Source: Martinezella rhizogenes (GTDB lineage: Bacteria; Pseudomonadota; Alphaproteobacteria; Rhizobiales; Rhizobiaceae). From it: a stretch of DNA of 64,000 nt. Under the pieces are notes generated by a model. It worked only from the letters and a program-made list of their open reading frames with translations, was not told the DNA's origin and made no database searches. Position numbers and translations under genes: made by a program. The first letter of the stretch is position 1; every line of letters starts with the position of its first letter. The stretch spans positions 1 through 64,000 of the forward strand of contig JAAMEZ010000021.1 in the NCBI GenBank assembly GCA_013322215.1. The letters run 5' to 3'. Shown here one piece after another: positions 47,201 to 53,199 of this stretch.

Positions 47201-48372
47201 AAAAGATTGACGATTGCAAAGCATCACTTGGTGAAGGCTGCTCAGGCCAGGACCTGGCGCAACTTGAGAGTAATCTGAACGTCAGCACGGCCTATTACAG
47301 GCAGCTTTCGGATGAAAATAACGCGGCACTTGTAAGCGCCTGCGCCGCATCCTTCACAAGCGCGGCTTGCGTCTCGGGTCGTCAGGACTTGCAGAACGCT
47401 GTCGATCAGGAATATGGGCTTCAGGCTCGTGTGTTGGGCACGAGCACCATCAATACCCCTGATGCCCTGCTGCTTGGCGTACTCAGTGACGTGGCGGCTG
47501 GCCGTGGCGCTCCTGATCAGATCAGCGCCCAGTATCAGAAAGCGCTGGCTACACACCAGGCAATAGTAAATGGTGTGGCTGCCTTGTCGGTGCTTGTCGC
47601 GGCTGGCGTAACCATCGGCCCGGAGGTCTACGCATATTGCGCGGCCAATAGCGCCGCATGCGCCAATGCCGTTACTGAGCTTCTGGATTGTACCGTCACC
47701 GTGGCTTGCACGAGTACGGCCGGAGGTGTCCTTTCTCTGGGCGCCGCAACGAAGGTTGCGGGCGAACTCGAACAATCGGCAACTGCTGCGGCACGTACAG
47801 CGGGCACGCGCACGATTATCGCATCCGATGGCACCAGCGTCGTCGTACCTGCTGGATACAGACCGCTAGCTTCCGTCGGCGCAGCAGCAAACGACGTTGG
47901 CGGCCTACCTACGGGATATGTTCGCGTCATCGATGATGCAGGCAATGTCGTCATTGCCGGGCCGAATGGAGCAATCTACAATGATGTGGCGGCGGCGCAG
48001 AGGGCGGCAACTATTGGCACTAATGGGGGAGCGTTGCCTAGTGTACCGGGTCGAGTTCAATCTAGGGTAAACTTGGAGAGCAGTGGATGGGGGCATGTTG
48101 TGGATCGCCACTTCGATCCGAGTGTCAACGCAAGCCAATTTACTATTAGCCAGTCCGAGCTTCGACAGCTTCTCCAGAGCCCGCAAGTGGTTCAAACACC
48201 GGTGACACGGACGTTGGAAAGTGTGGACGGTATTCGATACGTCCGAGAAGTGACTTTTGAGTCGCCGATTGGCACTGATAAATTCAACGGATTCCAGCCG
48301 ACGTCAACGATGACCATTCTGACGGATCGTTTTGGAAACCTCGTCACCGCCACTCCAGGAAGGATTCAATGA
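38272..48372 (+). CDS. TpsA filamentous-hemagglutinin-like / CdiA-like exoprotein
   Basis: 3366-aa secreted beta-helical protein. A long signal sequence (residues 1-46) ends LVFQPVLANAQS. The TPS secretion domain follows, with VILNEVTSGNRSALNG, ADVIIANPNGITCAGCGFIN and TPRATLTTG. Six tandem units of about 93-110 aa occupy about residues 460-1020, each containing SGVDFA or a variant. FHA-2-type repeats (GGDLVAKSNNDINVIGSTMD) run from about 1750 to 2700. A Gly/Ala-rich pre-toxin region holds GGAVGGGEGGSYGSAQYQYN and YLT, placed where CdiA proteins have ENNYL. The last 107 residues, from about 48052, form a distinct module with GWGHVVDRHFDPSVN and LTDRFGNLVTATPGRIQ, resembling small RNase-type toxins. 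GAGGTGG sits 5 nt before the ATG. Its stop overlaps the next gene by ATGA. It probably mediates adhesion and contact-dependent inhibition. Confidence 0.92.
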   Translation: MRNHVNVSAAGAFSSLALRPARILKQSFALMLSGLLVFQPVLANAQSVSAAGSAPATNQPGVGTAPNGVPLIDIVTPNGAGLSHNKYDNFNVGTPGLILNNFNGQVGTSNLGGVTPGNPNLKNSGPASVILNEVTSGNRSALNGPTEVFGGRADVIIANPNGITCAGCGFINTPRATLTTGVPNIGADGSLTGFAVNGGDVTFEGAGGNFAAAPGAVDLFDVVSRNIHVNAPIYGKIVRLTGGASQYNYATGEATALTATSGTPEYAIDGTALGAMQADRIKVVVTEKGAGVRMSGDMAANAGELSLSADGKISIGNASARDGVTITSKQKVTAAKVTSRQKVAVRADQGITLQSVAADSDIVLASGTGLLSVSGDVNSGTTVLMSSGGGIAAGSVTTGNGAATLVATSGDIAIAGAANSTGDLNLTASAGSISAASLLSNQSIALNAGLDIGVSGIVLAQGNIRTNGRSVSTGMVVSGINIAATSADPNGNVVLGSAGDLSLTATGGNITTGNLLSAGALDVSATGNATAGSIQSTTDLAVSAASLTSSGLTSHGALTVNAATNVTGQILGANNILISGSAISAGAIVSGVDFTQTAASGGNLVLGNNGDMTVRSSSVLSANTLLAAGTISATSADLTVGNVTGHSDVTLAGSRSLTATGQVLGAGNVSLSGGTVSTNQVIGGLDFAETQANGGSIVLGNAGDITLQASGALTANALLAAGTITATAADLSLGSVTGHQDIALSGSSTLAVAGQILGASDITLSGGTVSTSQVVTGVDFAAMAQSSTGAIVISAAGDLTINATSATSGPLLVAGDLSVTGGSFTGSNVTGHGNVIVNAATNLSGTLLAAGDVGITGTNITASTLVSGVDFAATNQSPDGSVVLGSAGALTLKATAGNINAANLLSAGATNVTASGSIGNSVAPNVVAHQNLTMTAGGTIALAGQSMAAGNVSLQGQSISVGSLISGVDFAATRASTTGALMLAQGSAQAGTMTLTATNGDITASNALLSGGNLSATANGGISYALLQSLANASLTAPGSISYTNDSRVTGNLTISTSTLDLAGTRGAKLAVGGALAVTATSANLTGSSLVLGGLTLNLTGQADLTDAQVSTVTSSVTGTGNAGAGGSGDIAITAGGLTASATTTLLAAHDLTLTLPTLSNSGQLAAGNDLTINTSGDLTNTATGLLYAGKDASLLVAGTLTNNQGAILAGNDLTIAGSSLSQRNAATTNISGLIQAGGDISILTSNLTNQRLTTPTWTTGVLVSSGAVVGSFVLNPAVAGQPFAYLETSDQNIFQLYPGINPPAWQDYQPLLWSQATLADGTSYHAWTWTSANGPTEVRPIYDWILARVPKDANGNPVLDPNNPSRYFIVDEVIRGGSDASTTYTWDPTANISQSVYEDQFTSVLSPEAVIRSGGNLTIDATNLTNSYSRIEAGGDATLKGSTLTNEGVVLNRTTMLTCNAQSACTAFNADGTADPSRDIANGTSIVSGSQVIGGAAGTLKAAGALSINFGTVNNTSLGSTSGGAAVSAPSTSSDPLSALNGMTAGGALFTVNSALSNVAGNSAPIASGGLTAALGNLTQISAANVTQLAALAKPQSGGVGGTVPGQAFIFETRAAFLDVSKFYGSAYFINRAGYNPETGVPFLGDAYFDNQLVDTQLRQLVGDGLGNGSFIPGNNAIDQMKSLLDNGAAYAEANGLAFGQGLTPDQAANLKQSIVLYQTQTVNGVQVLAPVVYLSATDRAKAGTSTGAMIAGNTVDLSGGTLNNSGVVAAAGGLNVAASTIKSTGTFYAGGNLNLTASNGITLAAQTMTIGGQNVVNPNAGVSAGGNVLLAANNSDLNLQGASVKAGGNAQLTGNNVNLAAVKVDNSGQQNATGTRVNAGGNLNITGANDVNVIGSSAKSGGDLSVKATNGAVNIVSTDVARRTDDGYTRTSGTDQQASQLSAGGNLQVNANTGVLISGSDLSAKGDVGLTSNGDINITTSQNQSNSTFGKNSSSDVTHNGSTITAGGDLVAKSNNDINVIGSTMDADGKLGLQAGQNVTIAEATDSATLDVKSSSKKSGFLGSTKENASGHLETTTAAGSSLSGKDGVTIISGGDTTVSASKVTAGDATHTADLDVQTGGNLIVTAGKDTETEHDSAKRKGFLRSGSSSYDGYNETTVGSQLSASGDVNLDAGKAAAIVGSKVNADGSLNISGESVSILGAQENHQSDSQRKDSGLFVGSGGGFISLYGKNEKQGQQSSTDNIGSTLSAGQDVNLTARGGATIAGDRAGDLNIMGSSVSADRDINLSAARDVNVTPGAESSSQSEQQKKSGFGLAFSAGGGGFSIGIGAQSTKDSKAQQFDTNAVSNLSAGRDLNISAGHDVNLQATSASAERDVSVFAGNNINLLSANDVTNYQEAHEKSFAGVTLTVSSQVGKAAQSIMNSAERLSDSGGVNAVTNTAIAGLGFYQAYKDLQSVYDQYQKSGDIGVNVSLTVGASHQENSWSSSSSTPVVTDIRAGRSISMEAENGSITSDGAQILAGYDKNGVPTVSGDPLTGDIFLSAKNGDINLNAATGTSDSTSANKSWSVGVGVGATFGGGGNGDLGLVANAGYGKGSSDTESLSHTNTHVNGTGDISIVTNDLSLRGATVTGNSVTADVKNLTIESQVDTAKAKADQLSLSASTGFGSTNASGVTQNAKGDAALVSEQSGIHAGTGGLSIDVSGQTSLVGGLITSEAGEGRNSFSTGTLTVADIDTHSTWKADTYGLSIGTSGIMPTPPVKDSENKTGQAISAIGGNIPITITDPAHQTQDVGTIRRDTENTNTSLPGLPDLEHILRDQYKTQADLQAAQATMAGLVGDIASEFYKQAALSRDQAGMDYWKEGGAGRVLLHTIGSGILGGANGWEGALKGAAGAATSALLTPAIASLVKGMLKDSTLSDQDKQALAAAIGTSLSSAVGGAVGGGEGGSYGSAQYQYNYLTHEQLDEANKERGELLKKIDDCKASLGEGCSGQDLAQLESNLNVSTAYYRQLSDENNAALVSACAASFTSAACVSGRQDLQNAVDQEYGLQARVLGTSTINTPDALLLGVLSDVAAGRGAPDQISAQYQKALATHQAIVNGVAALSVLVAAGVTIGPEVYAYCAANSAACANAVTELLDCTVTVACTSTAGGVLSLGAATKVAGELEQSATAAARTAGTRTIIASDGTSVVVPAGYRPLASVGAAANDVGGLPTGYVRVIDDAGNVVIAGPNGAIYNDVAAAQRAATIGTNGGALPSVPGRVQSRVNLESSGWGHVVDRHFDPSVNASQFTISQSELRQLLQSPQVVQTPVTRTLESVDGIRYVREVTFESPIGTDKFNGFQPTSTMTILTDRFGNLVTATPGRIQ
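39650..41340 (+). repeat. Six diverged tandem repeats inside tpsA
   Basis: Units of 273-335 bp are anchored by codons for SGVDFA-like hexapeptides at about 39697, 40032, 40312, 40591, 40864 and 41161. Each also contains VLG..GDLTL and LL.AG blocks and a GA.(N/D).(T/S)LSGG turn. Nucleotide divergence shows the repeats are old. Confidence 0.7.
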
Positions 48373-48746
48373 GATTAATTGGCAGTGAGATAGAGGCGAA
48401 GTATCGATCTGAACTGATTAACAGTAATCGCCTGCTTTTTTCAGGGGGAGGCGATAGACGCCTACTGGCCTCCATCAATCGGGCATTTCCAGATATGGAA
48501 TCTGCCTTTGTTTTGGATTGGGTTCCGGAGCAAGGCGAGGATATTTTTACTGTTCTCGTGAACGACAATAAAGTTGCAGCATTTGAGTTGCCAAGGTCCA
48601 ACAATGAGCTTGCCGACGCTCGCAATGTTCAGACGGTGAACGCTTATCGTCGCGGTCTACGAAAACAGCGCGCGATAAAGTTAGCGGTTGCACTTGATCT
48701 GGTGTCGAATGGTTATTTTCGACCACCTGATCTTTCCTCTTCCTGA
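48369..48746 (+). CDS. Probable immunity protein for the TpsA toxin (CdiI-like)
   Basis: 125-aa soluble protein starting MRLIGSEIEAKYRSELINSN. No named family was recognised. Evidence for immunity is positional: it starts inside the tpsA stop codon (ATGA overlap), is short and cytoplasmic, and is AT-richer than tpsA, as usual for cdiI genes. The central part reads FVLDWVPEQGEDIFTVLVND then NKVAAFELPRSNNE, an alpha/beta pattern. The tail is basic. It should neutralise the adjacent C-terminal toxin in the producing cell. Confidence 0.7.
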   Translation: MRLIGSEIEAKYRSELINSNRLLFSGGGDRRLLASINRAFPDMESAFVLDWVPEQGEDIFTVLVNDNKVAAFELPRSNNELADARNVQTVNAYRRGLRKQRAIKLAVALDLVSNGYFRPPDLSSS

Positions 48747-49021
48747 TACGGAGAGTAGAGGGGCTGTGGTCGTGCTGGTTGAATTTCGGTGAGATTGGTG
48801 GGCGTGTAAAGAGGGTAAAGTGAACGGAAGCAACAGCGGAAAGGAGTCGCTCGCACCTATGCCGATAATGTCAGATCATTTTGAGGAACGAGAACCTGAG
48901 GCTAGTTATCTGACTTCAAATCACGAATTGTTCGCGCCAATGGACTCCCTTCGCCTGCTTGTCACACGTTGAATGTTCGAACGGGATCGAGCATGTAGAT
49001 CAATTAGCGTCCGAAATTGAT
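48747..49021. other. Gap between the first and second immunity-region genes
   Basis: 275 bp. A 50-codon frame from a GTG at 48820 to 48972 has a GAGGG upstream and could be a small gene, but its product has no recognisable features. In-frame starts for the next gene are a TTG at 48959 or the ATG at 49022. Confidence 0.35.
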
Positions 49022-49468
49022 ATGAACTCCAGCAACCGAGAAGATCAATTTCAAGTCTGGTTAATCCATATGGACGATGCAATTGATGCCTTTAAGCTGA
49101 AGTTGCCCGAAGAGCTATCTAATAATCTAGATTATTCTCTGGAATCTTTGGATATTCTTGAGGGGTGGTTGCTAAACAGGTATTCTTCCAAGGAGGATAT
49201 TAAACGGGAATCTGAGGCTATCATTTTCGATGGTTCGGTCAGGTATCTGGGGGAAGTTTTCAGAAAAACCCTCGGCGGGCGGTGGGCCATTAATTTCAAT
49301 GATCGCAACGATGTATTTTATGGCATACCACAACTTATCGATATGCGTGGTCAAGAGGTCCCGTTTAGCCCATTTACGACGGTAACGGCATGCTTCAGCC
49401 GACGAACCGGGAGCTATTTTTCGACCATCTTGAGAAATCTGAGAAAAAAAGCTGACGCTGGAATGTGA
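49022..49468 (+). CDS. Putative orphan immunity protein
   Basis: 148-aa soluble acidic protein. The N-terminal half is helical (DQFQVWLIHMDDAIDAFKLK; DYSLESLDILEGWLLNRYSS). The C-terminal half is beta-rich, with VRYLGEVFRKTLGGRWAINF and PFTTVTACFSRRTGSYFSTI. A small protein with a WLL.RY helix and an LGGRW strand is common in toxin-immunity neighbourhoods, but no Pfam name is claimed. A TTG at 48959 would add 21 residues; neither start has a good ribosome site. Its TGA shares a base with the next ATG. AT-rich relative to tpsA. Confidence 0.6.
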   Translation: MNSSNREDQFQVWLIHMDDAIDAFKLKLPEELSNNLDYSLESLDILEGWLLNRYSSKEDIKRESEAIIFDGSVRYLGEVFRKTLGGRWAINFNDRNDVFYGIPQLIDMRGQEVPFSPFTTVTACFSRRTGSYFSTILRNLRKKADAGM

Positions 49469-49740
49469 TGACACCTATTCAACACGTGAAGCTTGTCAAA
49501 ATACTATCTGTGTGTGTCTCCGATCTACTTTTTCAGTTGGAGCAGGCGAATGGGAAGTCCGTCAACAGCGATTTCGCAGTGGCGTTGATGGAACGCGTGG
49601 GTGCCGAATTGCAAGGACTTGACGGAGAAGGCAGGGCGGAATTTGTTAGTGTTCTTCGCCAATTGGAAGCTTCCGAAGCAGATTCGACGCGAAAGCAATT
49701 TTTGAATGACTTCGCCGACAATTTCGGATTGTCCTCTTAG
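49468..49740 (+). CDS. Small helical protein in the immunity cluster
   Basis: 90-aa all-helical protein, starting MTPIQHVKLVKILSVCVSDL and ending NDFADNFGLSS. It is unrecognised. The ATG overlaps the previous stop by one base, so translation is coupled. It could be part of an immunity pair with the upstream gene. A GTG 3 bp upstream is an alternative start. Confidence 0.55.
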   Translation: MTPIQHVKLVKILSVCVSDLLFQLEQANGKSVNSDFAVALMERVGAELQGLDGEGRAEFVSVLRQLEASEADSTRKQFLNDFADNFGLSS

Positions 49741-49741
49741 C

Positions 49742-50119
49742 ATGCGATTAACTGCAGACCGTAGAAATGGCGTTCACAATTTGGATGCTGAAATCCCCGA
49801 CGCGGATGTGAACGCGGCGTTGGATTGGCTTTCGAAGCTTGATGGCGAGCGGCACACATTACTGAGTCTTGAACGGACGGATGGATGGCAGCTCATGGTG
49901 GGCGGCGGACCATTCCGTTATGTCATTACCTTAGGAAACGATATTGACAATTTGACGCTTGGAAACCCGAGTAGAAATCAATCTGCGATGCTAACGTTGT
50001 GTGCCGGCGCTCAATATGGCGATTATCCAGAACCCATTTGCGTGAACCCAGAACAGGCGACCAGCGCAGTTTCGTTGTTTTTTCTTGGATTGGAGCAGCA
50101 GCTACAATGGGTGAAATGA
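49742..50119 (+). CDS. Imm1-family immunity protein
   Basis: 125-aa protein with the Imm1 (PF14430) pattern: an N-terminal DADVNAALDWLSKLDGERHT, then LLSLERTDGWQLMVGGGPFR, YVITLGNDIDNLTL and the end block LCAGAQYGDYPEPICVNPEQ before an amphipathic helix. Imm1 proteins protect against several nuclease or deaminase polymorphic toxins. No toxin gene lies next to it, so it is an orphan immunity gene or it protects against a rival's toxin. The ATG at 49742 is one base past the previous stop. The family call is from pattern memory, without a search. Confidence 0.7.
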   Translation: MRLTADRRNGVHNLDAEIPDADVNAALDWLSKLDGERHTLLSLERTDGWQLMVGGGPFRYVITLGNDIDNLTLGNPSRNQSAMLTLCAGAQYGDYPEPICVNPEQATSAVSLFFLGLEQQLQWVK

Positions 50120-50123
50120 CGCT

Positions 50124-50537
50124 TTGAGACGCTTGTCGACGATCAATGAAGAAATAGACAAGCGCTTTCAGAAAGCGACCGATACTGCTGAAGCTGAACG
50201 GCTATTCGGGCGAATTTTCCAAGCGTGCGCTCGAAGGATCGAAGCTCGCTGGTATGCCTTGTTGGAGAACGACCAGCTCGCTCAGTGGTTAGCAGCCGGT
50301 GAATTGCCTCAGGGTTTCGATTTCGGCGCGCTAAGCGGCGAGATGGATGAAAGATATTTTGACGCAGAGGACGAAGGACGAAATGAGGATTCTGCAGCCT
50401 ACTTTGCCTTGGCGCGCTTGATGTTGGCAGTTTCGTTTGCCGCAGCAGCCACGGATGCCACCGGTTTTTCCGAAGCAGCCTACGAAGCCATTATGACATT
50501 GCCCAGCCCCAAAGAAGATTCGGCGATGCTGCTCTAA
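50124..50537 (+). CDS. Hypothetical protein at the end of the immunity cluster
   Basis: 137-aa helical, acidic protein with a TTG start 4 bp after the Imm1 stop. It begins (M)RRLSTINEEIDKRFQKATDT and contains FFGRIFQACARRIEA-like helices, then an Ala-rich C-terminal region (LMLAVSFAAAATDATGFSEA). No family recognised. Tight spacing suggests co-transcription with the Imm1 gene. It may be a further immunity protein; this is inference from context. Confidence 0.55.
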   Translation: MRRLSTINEEIDKRFQKATDTAEAERLFGRIFQACARRIEARWYALLENDQLAQWLAAGELPQGFDFGALSGEMDERYFDAEDEGRNEDSAAYFALARLMLAVSFAAAATDATGFSEAAYEAIMTLPSPKEDSAMLL

Positions 50538-50594
50538 ATCGCACAGATCGCAGCCACTGCATCGAAACATCATAACTTTTCTTAGGATTTCAGA

Positions 50595-51287
50595 ATGGAC
50601 GCAAAAGTCTTTGCTACGGTCGGCCTCGGTTTGATTGCAGGCCTTTTGACAGGATGCGCCGGAGGACATGATCCGGCTAAGGTGGCCGCTGATCATAGTG
50701 CAGCTGTCGCACAGATCGCATCGAAGAAAAGCCAGAAAGGTGGCTTGCTGCTCGTCCGGATCGTCGACGCAAACCTGATGGGTGATCAATATTGCTCAGG
50801 GCATATTCGCCTGCGCCGGATCGACAACGGCAAGCCTGACAAAAATACACCGTTTGAAGACATCTGTTCCGCCGATCGGTGGCTGCTGCCCAATGAAAAG
50901 AAGCCGAAGGATATGGAAGCGACTTTCCTTTATCGTGTGGCGGATGCCAGCTCCTATGCCCGATCTTTCAGACCCATCGCACCCGGCCGCTATGCCATCA
51001 CCTATGCGGATTGCCAGTACGGCATCAGCCAATTCAGCAATGGGGTCAAGCTGGAAGCTGGCGGTGATCACAACTTCCTGTTCAGCTACGTCAGCCCTCT
51101 TGGAGGAGAGAGCACAATTACCATCGGCCCGGGCCAAATTGTCGATGCCGGCTATATCCGTATCGCGGGGCGGCGCAGCAATCCGACGATCGTAGCCTCT
51201 GGGGCATCGGCTGCGGAGCGCGAGGTCATGCAGCAGGTACTCCCAGAGATTTATACCTCGATTGCTTTCACCAAGTTTGGACCGTGA
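50595..51287 (+). CDS. Hypothetical lipoprotein
   Basis: 230-aa exported protein. The signal peptide ends with lipobox LLTGC (Cys21) followed by AGGHD. The mature protein has beta-rich repeats (GLLLVRIVDANLMGDQYCSG; FRPIAPGRYAITYADCQYG; LFSYVSPLGGESTITIGPGQ) and three further cysteines. The RPIAPGRYAI stretch recalls DUF2846-like lipoproteins, without firm assignment. It ends on the opposite strand from an exonuclease frame that runs through it. AGGA lies 9 nt before the ATG. Confidence 0.7.
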   Translation: MDAKVFATVGLGLIAGLLTGCAGGHDPAKVAADHSAAVAQIASKKSQKGGLLLVRIVDANLMGDQYCSGHIRLRRIDNGKPDKNTPFEDICSADRWLLPNEKKPKDMEATFLYRVADASSYARSFRPIAPGRYAITYADCQYGISQFSNGVKLEAGGDHNFLFSYVSPLGGESTITIGPGQIVDAGYIRIAGRRSNPTIVASGASAAEREVMQQVLPEIYTSIAFTKFGP

Positions 51288-52367
51288 ATATCGGAAGGCT
51301 GCTATCGTTGCGGCTCTGGCTAGAGAGCTCGGTGGATCGCACGCCGTGTATGGATCGGGGGCCGTCGCGTTACGACATGGAAGATGCTGATCACTACCTC
51401 GGCTCTTGAACCGGTCGAATGCTGTCAAGCGCTGGACCGGCGGATCGGCATCCCAGCCATAGATCTCGGTTCGCAAAAACCGAAGCTCATCTTCCATGGC
51501 CTCTTCTGCGATCTCGATCCACCATGATTTCGGTCGGCCGTCGCTTCCGTCGGACCAGCGATAGCCCCGCTCTTTCAAGCGATCCTTCAGATCGAAGGGT
51601 GAGTTCTCCGCAAAGATGCGCACGCGGGAACGCTGGCTTGCCTGGTAAAGCTCGGCAAAGGGTGTTTGAGCATGATCGTCCCCGGAGAGCGCCAATACCT
51701 CCAGCAGCGCGAAGCAGTCGTCGACAGCTCGGTGTCCGACATGAAAATAACCACTCTGATTGATGAGATAACCGAGCTTGGTTCCCTCATATCCCCTGGC
51801 GCTCCAATCGATCTCGGAATTGGAACAGGCCCAGGCCTTGCGGACAAAGATCGAGGAGAAGGCCTCGCAAAAGGGCCGATCAAAGCCGGCATTGTGGGCA
51901 ATGATGAGATCGGCGGGCTCGATGAGCGCACGAACCGACGGCATGTCGATCATCTGGCCGAGGACCATGGCATCGGTGATGCCGGTCAGCCGGGTGACAT
52001 CGGCCGGGATCGGGATGCTCGGTTGCTGCAGCCCGCCGTAGATGCCGGTTACATCTCCGATCTCGCCCGCTTCATTGAACGTGAAGCCGATCAGGCCGAT
52101 TTCGATGATCTCGTCCTTTCTCGCATCGAGCCCCGTCGTCTCGGTATCGAGAATGACACCTCGGAGCGGATAGCCAGGCCTTGGAATAGCGGCAATCGGG
52201 CGAGCTTCGAGTTTTTTCAGAATCTGATAGCGTCCGGTTGCTTGCAGGATCCGCACCATCTCGGCTTCGTCGGGAGCGGAGCCGGCCTGCCGAGCACGCA
52301 GGCTTGGCGCCGAGGTTCTGCGAACGGACTGTGCATTTTCCGAAAACATGTCGAGCTGAGATGTCAT
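50796..52367 (-). CDS. DEDDh 3'-5' exonuclease with abnormal C-terminal read-through
   Basis: The frame encodes 523 aa, but only the first 324 or so look genuine. The DnaQ-like domain has D74/E76 in VILDTETTGLD, D163 in AHNAGFDRPF and H212/D217 in VGHRAVDDC: a complete DEDDh set. A second conserved part ends at VQRLTAFDRFKSR. From there the frame continues about 200 codons antisense to the lipoprotein gene, into sequence that looks like a shadow. A tandem stop (TAG TGA, 51396-51391 on the minus strand) lies out of frame just after this point. A 1-bp deletion there would explain the extension. The ATG at 52367 is used; a GTG at 52391 is possible. It probably acts in proofreading or repair; relatives are called DNA polymerase III epsilon-like. 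Confidence 0.8.
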   Translation of the reverse strand: MTSQLDMFSENAQSVRRTSAPSLRARQAGSAPDEAEMVRILQATGRYQILKKLEARPIAAIPRPGYPLRGVILDTETTGLDARKDEIIEIGLIGFTFNEAGEIGDVTGIYGGLQQPSIPIPADVTRLTGITDAMVLGQMIDMPSVRALIEPADLIIAHNAGFDRPFCEAFSSIFVRKAWACSNSEIDWSARGYEGTKLGYLINQSGYFHVGHRAVDDCFALLEVLALSGDDHAQTPFAELYQASQRSRVRIFAENSPFDLKDRLKERGYRWSDGSDGRPKSWWIEIAEEAMEDELRFLRTEIYGWDADPPVQRLTAFDRFKSRGSDQHLPCRNATAPDPYTACDPPSSLARAATIAAFRYSRSKLGESNRGINLWEYLLHDLALRSRCPRGYDRRIAAPPRDTDIAGIDNLARADGNCALSSKRADVAEQEVVITASFQLDPIAELADAVLAIRIGDGIAAGCDGSERSGIGAGIRHTIKESRFHILRLLFIGQQPPIGGTDVFKRCIFVRLAVVDPAQANMP

Positions 52368-52533
52368 TGCCCATCCAATTAAGAGGATCACGTAGATTTA
52401 GAGCGTCGGTCGCCAAATGAGAAGCTTTCGGGCCTGTCGGGTGCCCGATACACACCGATATTGAGCATAAAGGGCTAGGAGAGAGCTTCGCTCGAACTGC
52501 GTGATCGTCTACTGATATGTACGGAGGGCGAAA

Positions 52534-52581
52534 GCTCTGCCTCGTTGGCGTGAGGCAGAGCCGAGAGGTTTTGCGAACCTC
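52534..52581. other. Tandem stem-loops in a 340-bp gap
   Basis: First stem: 10 bp, GCTCTGCCTC / GAGGCAGAGC, 8-nt loop, 52534-52561. Second stem: GAGGTT / AACCTC, 5-nt loop, 52565-52581. They lie in the otherwise empty 52368-52707 gap, downstream of the XRE gene and upstream of the exonuclease. They could be the XRE terminator or part of a small RNA. Confidence 0.5.
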
Positions 52582-52707
52582 ATGCGAAACTTCGATTGGG
52601 GGCGCCAGTCTCGCACGGTTCTGCCCTACAACGGATAGCTGAAGTTGACCTGAAGCAACCAAACCAAACTCCTGTTAGCCATACTTGTGGCCACGCGGGA
52701 GTAAACG

Positions 52708-52974
52708 TCAGCCGCGCGAGTGCTTTCGCCCGCTCCTCAGCGGCTTCATCGTAACGACATCATCGGCGACCGGAGCGAAGAACTCCGAAATATCGCAAGA
52801 CAGCGCTTCCGCGATCTTCTCAAGGGTCGTAACTGTCGGGTTCTTGCTGCCGCGCTCGAGATAGCCGACATAGGCGCGCTCGACATTGGCCTCAAGGGCC
52901 AGATTGTCCTGCGAGATTCCCCGCATAACCCGAACTCGCCTTAGATTCAGTGCTACTCGCTGCCGTGCATCCAT
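52708..52974 (-). CDS. XRE-family transcriptional regulator
   Basis: 88-aa protein with a single Cro/CI helix-turn-helix: RVRVMRGISQDNLALEANVE, then RAYVGYLERGSKNPTVTTLE and KIAEALSC. The short C-terminus is basic. Short regulators of this kind are common in rhizobia, often in several copies. The ATG at 52974 is the usual family start; a longer start at 53010 adds residues without similarity. The target is unknown. Confidence 0.85.
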   Translation of the reverse strand: MDARQRVALNLRRVRVMRGISQDNLALEANVERAYVGYLERGSKNPTVTTLEKIAEALSCDISEFFAPVADDVVTMKPLRSGRKHSRG

Positions 52975-53199
52975 GGCGGAAACACAACATTTGACAGTTG
53001 ATAAAACCACGTATTATAGAACTATGAAAGGCGATAGTGAACGAACCGCAGGTAGCAGGTTCAGCCCTGCAGATGCTGGGATTACGTTCGCGCAGGATTT
53101 CGATGGTCAAGTTCTCGGAGCGGTATGGGTCCGAAACCGGATCGGTATTTCCTTGATTCAGGATGCCGGCAAGCGAGCGGGCCGTCGGAGGTATATGAC

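Noticed and set aside
48820..48972. 50-codon GTG-start frame in the immunity cluster
   Set aside because: It has a fair GAGGG but no recognisable product and overlaps alternative starts of the next gene; left as a note in the gap entry.
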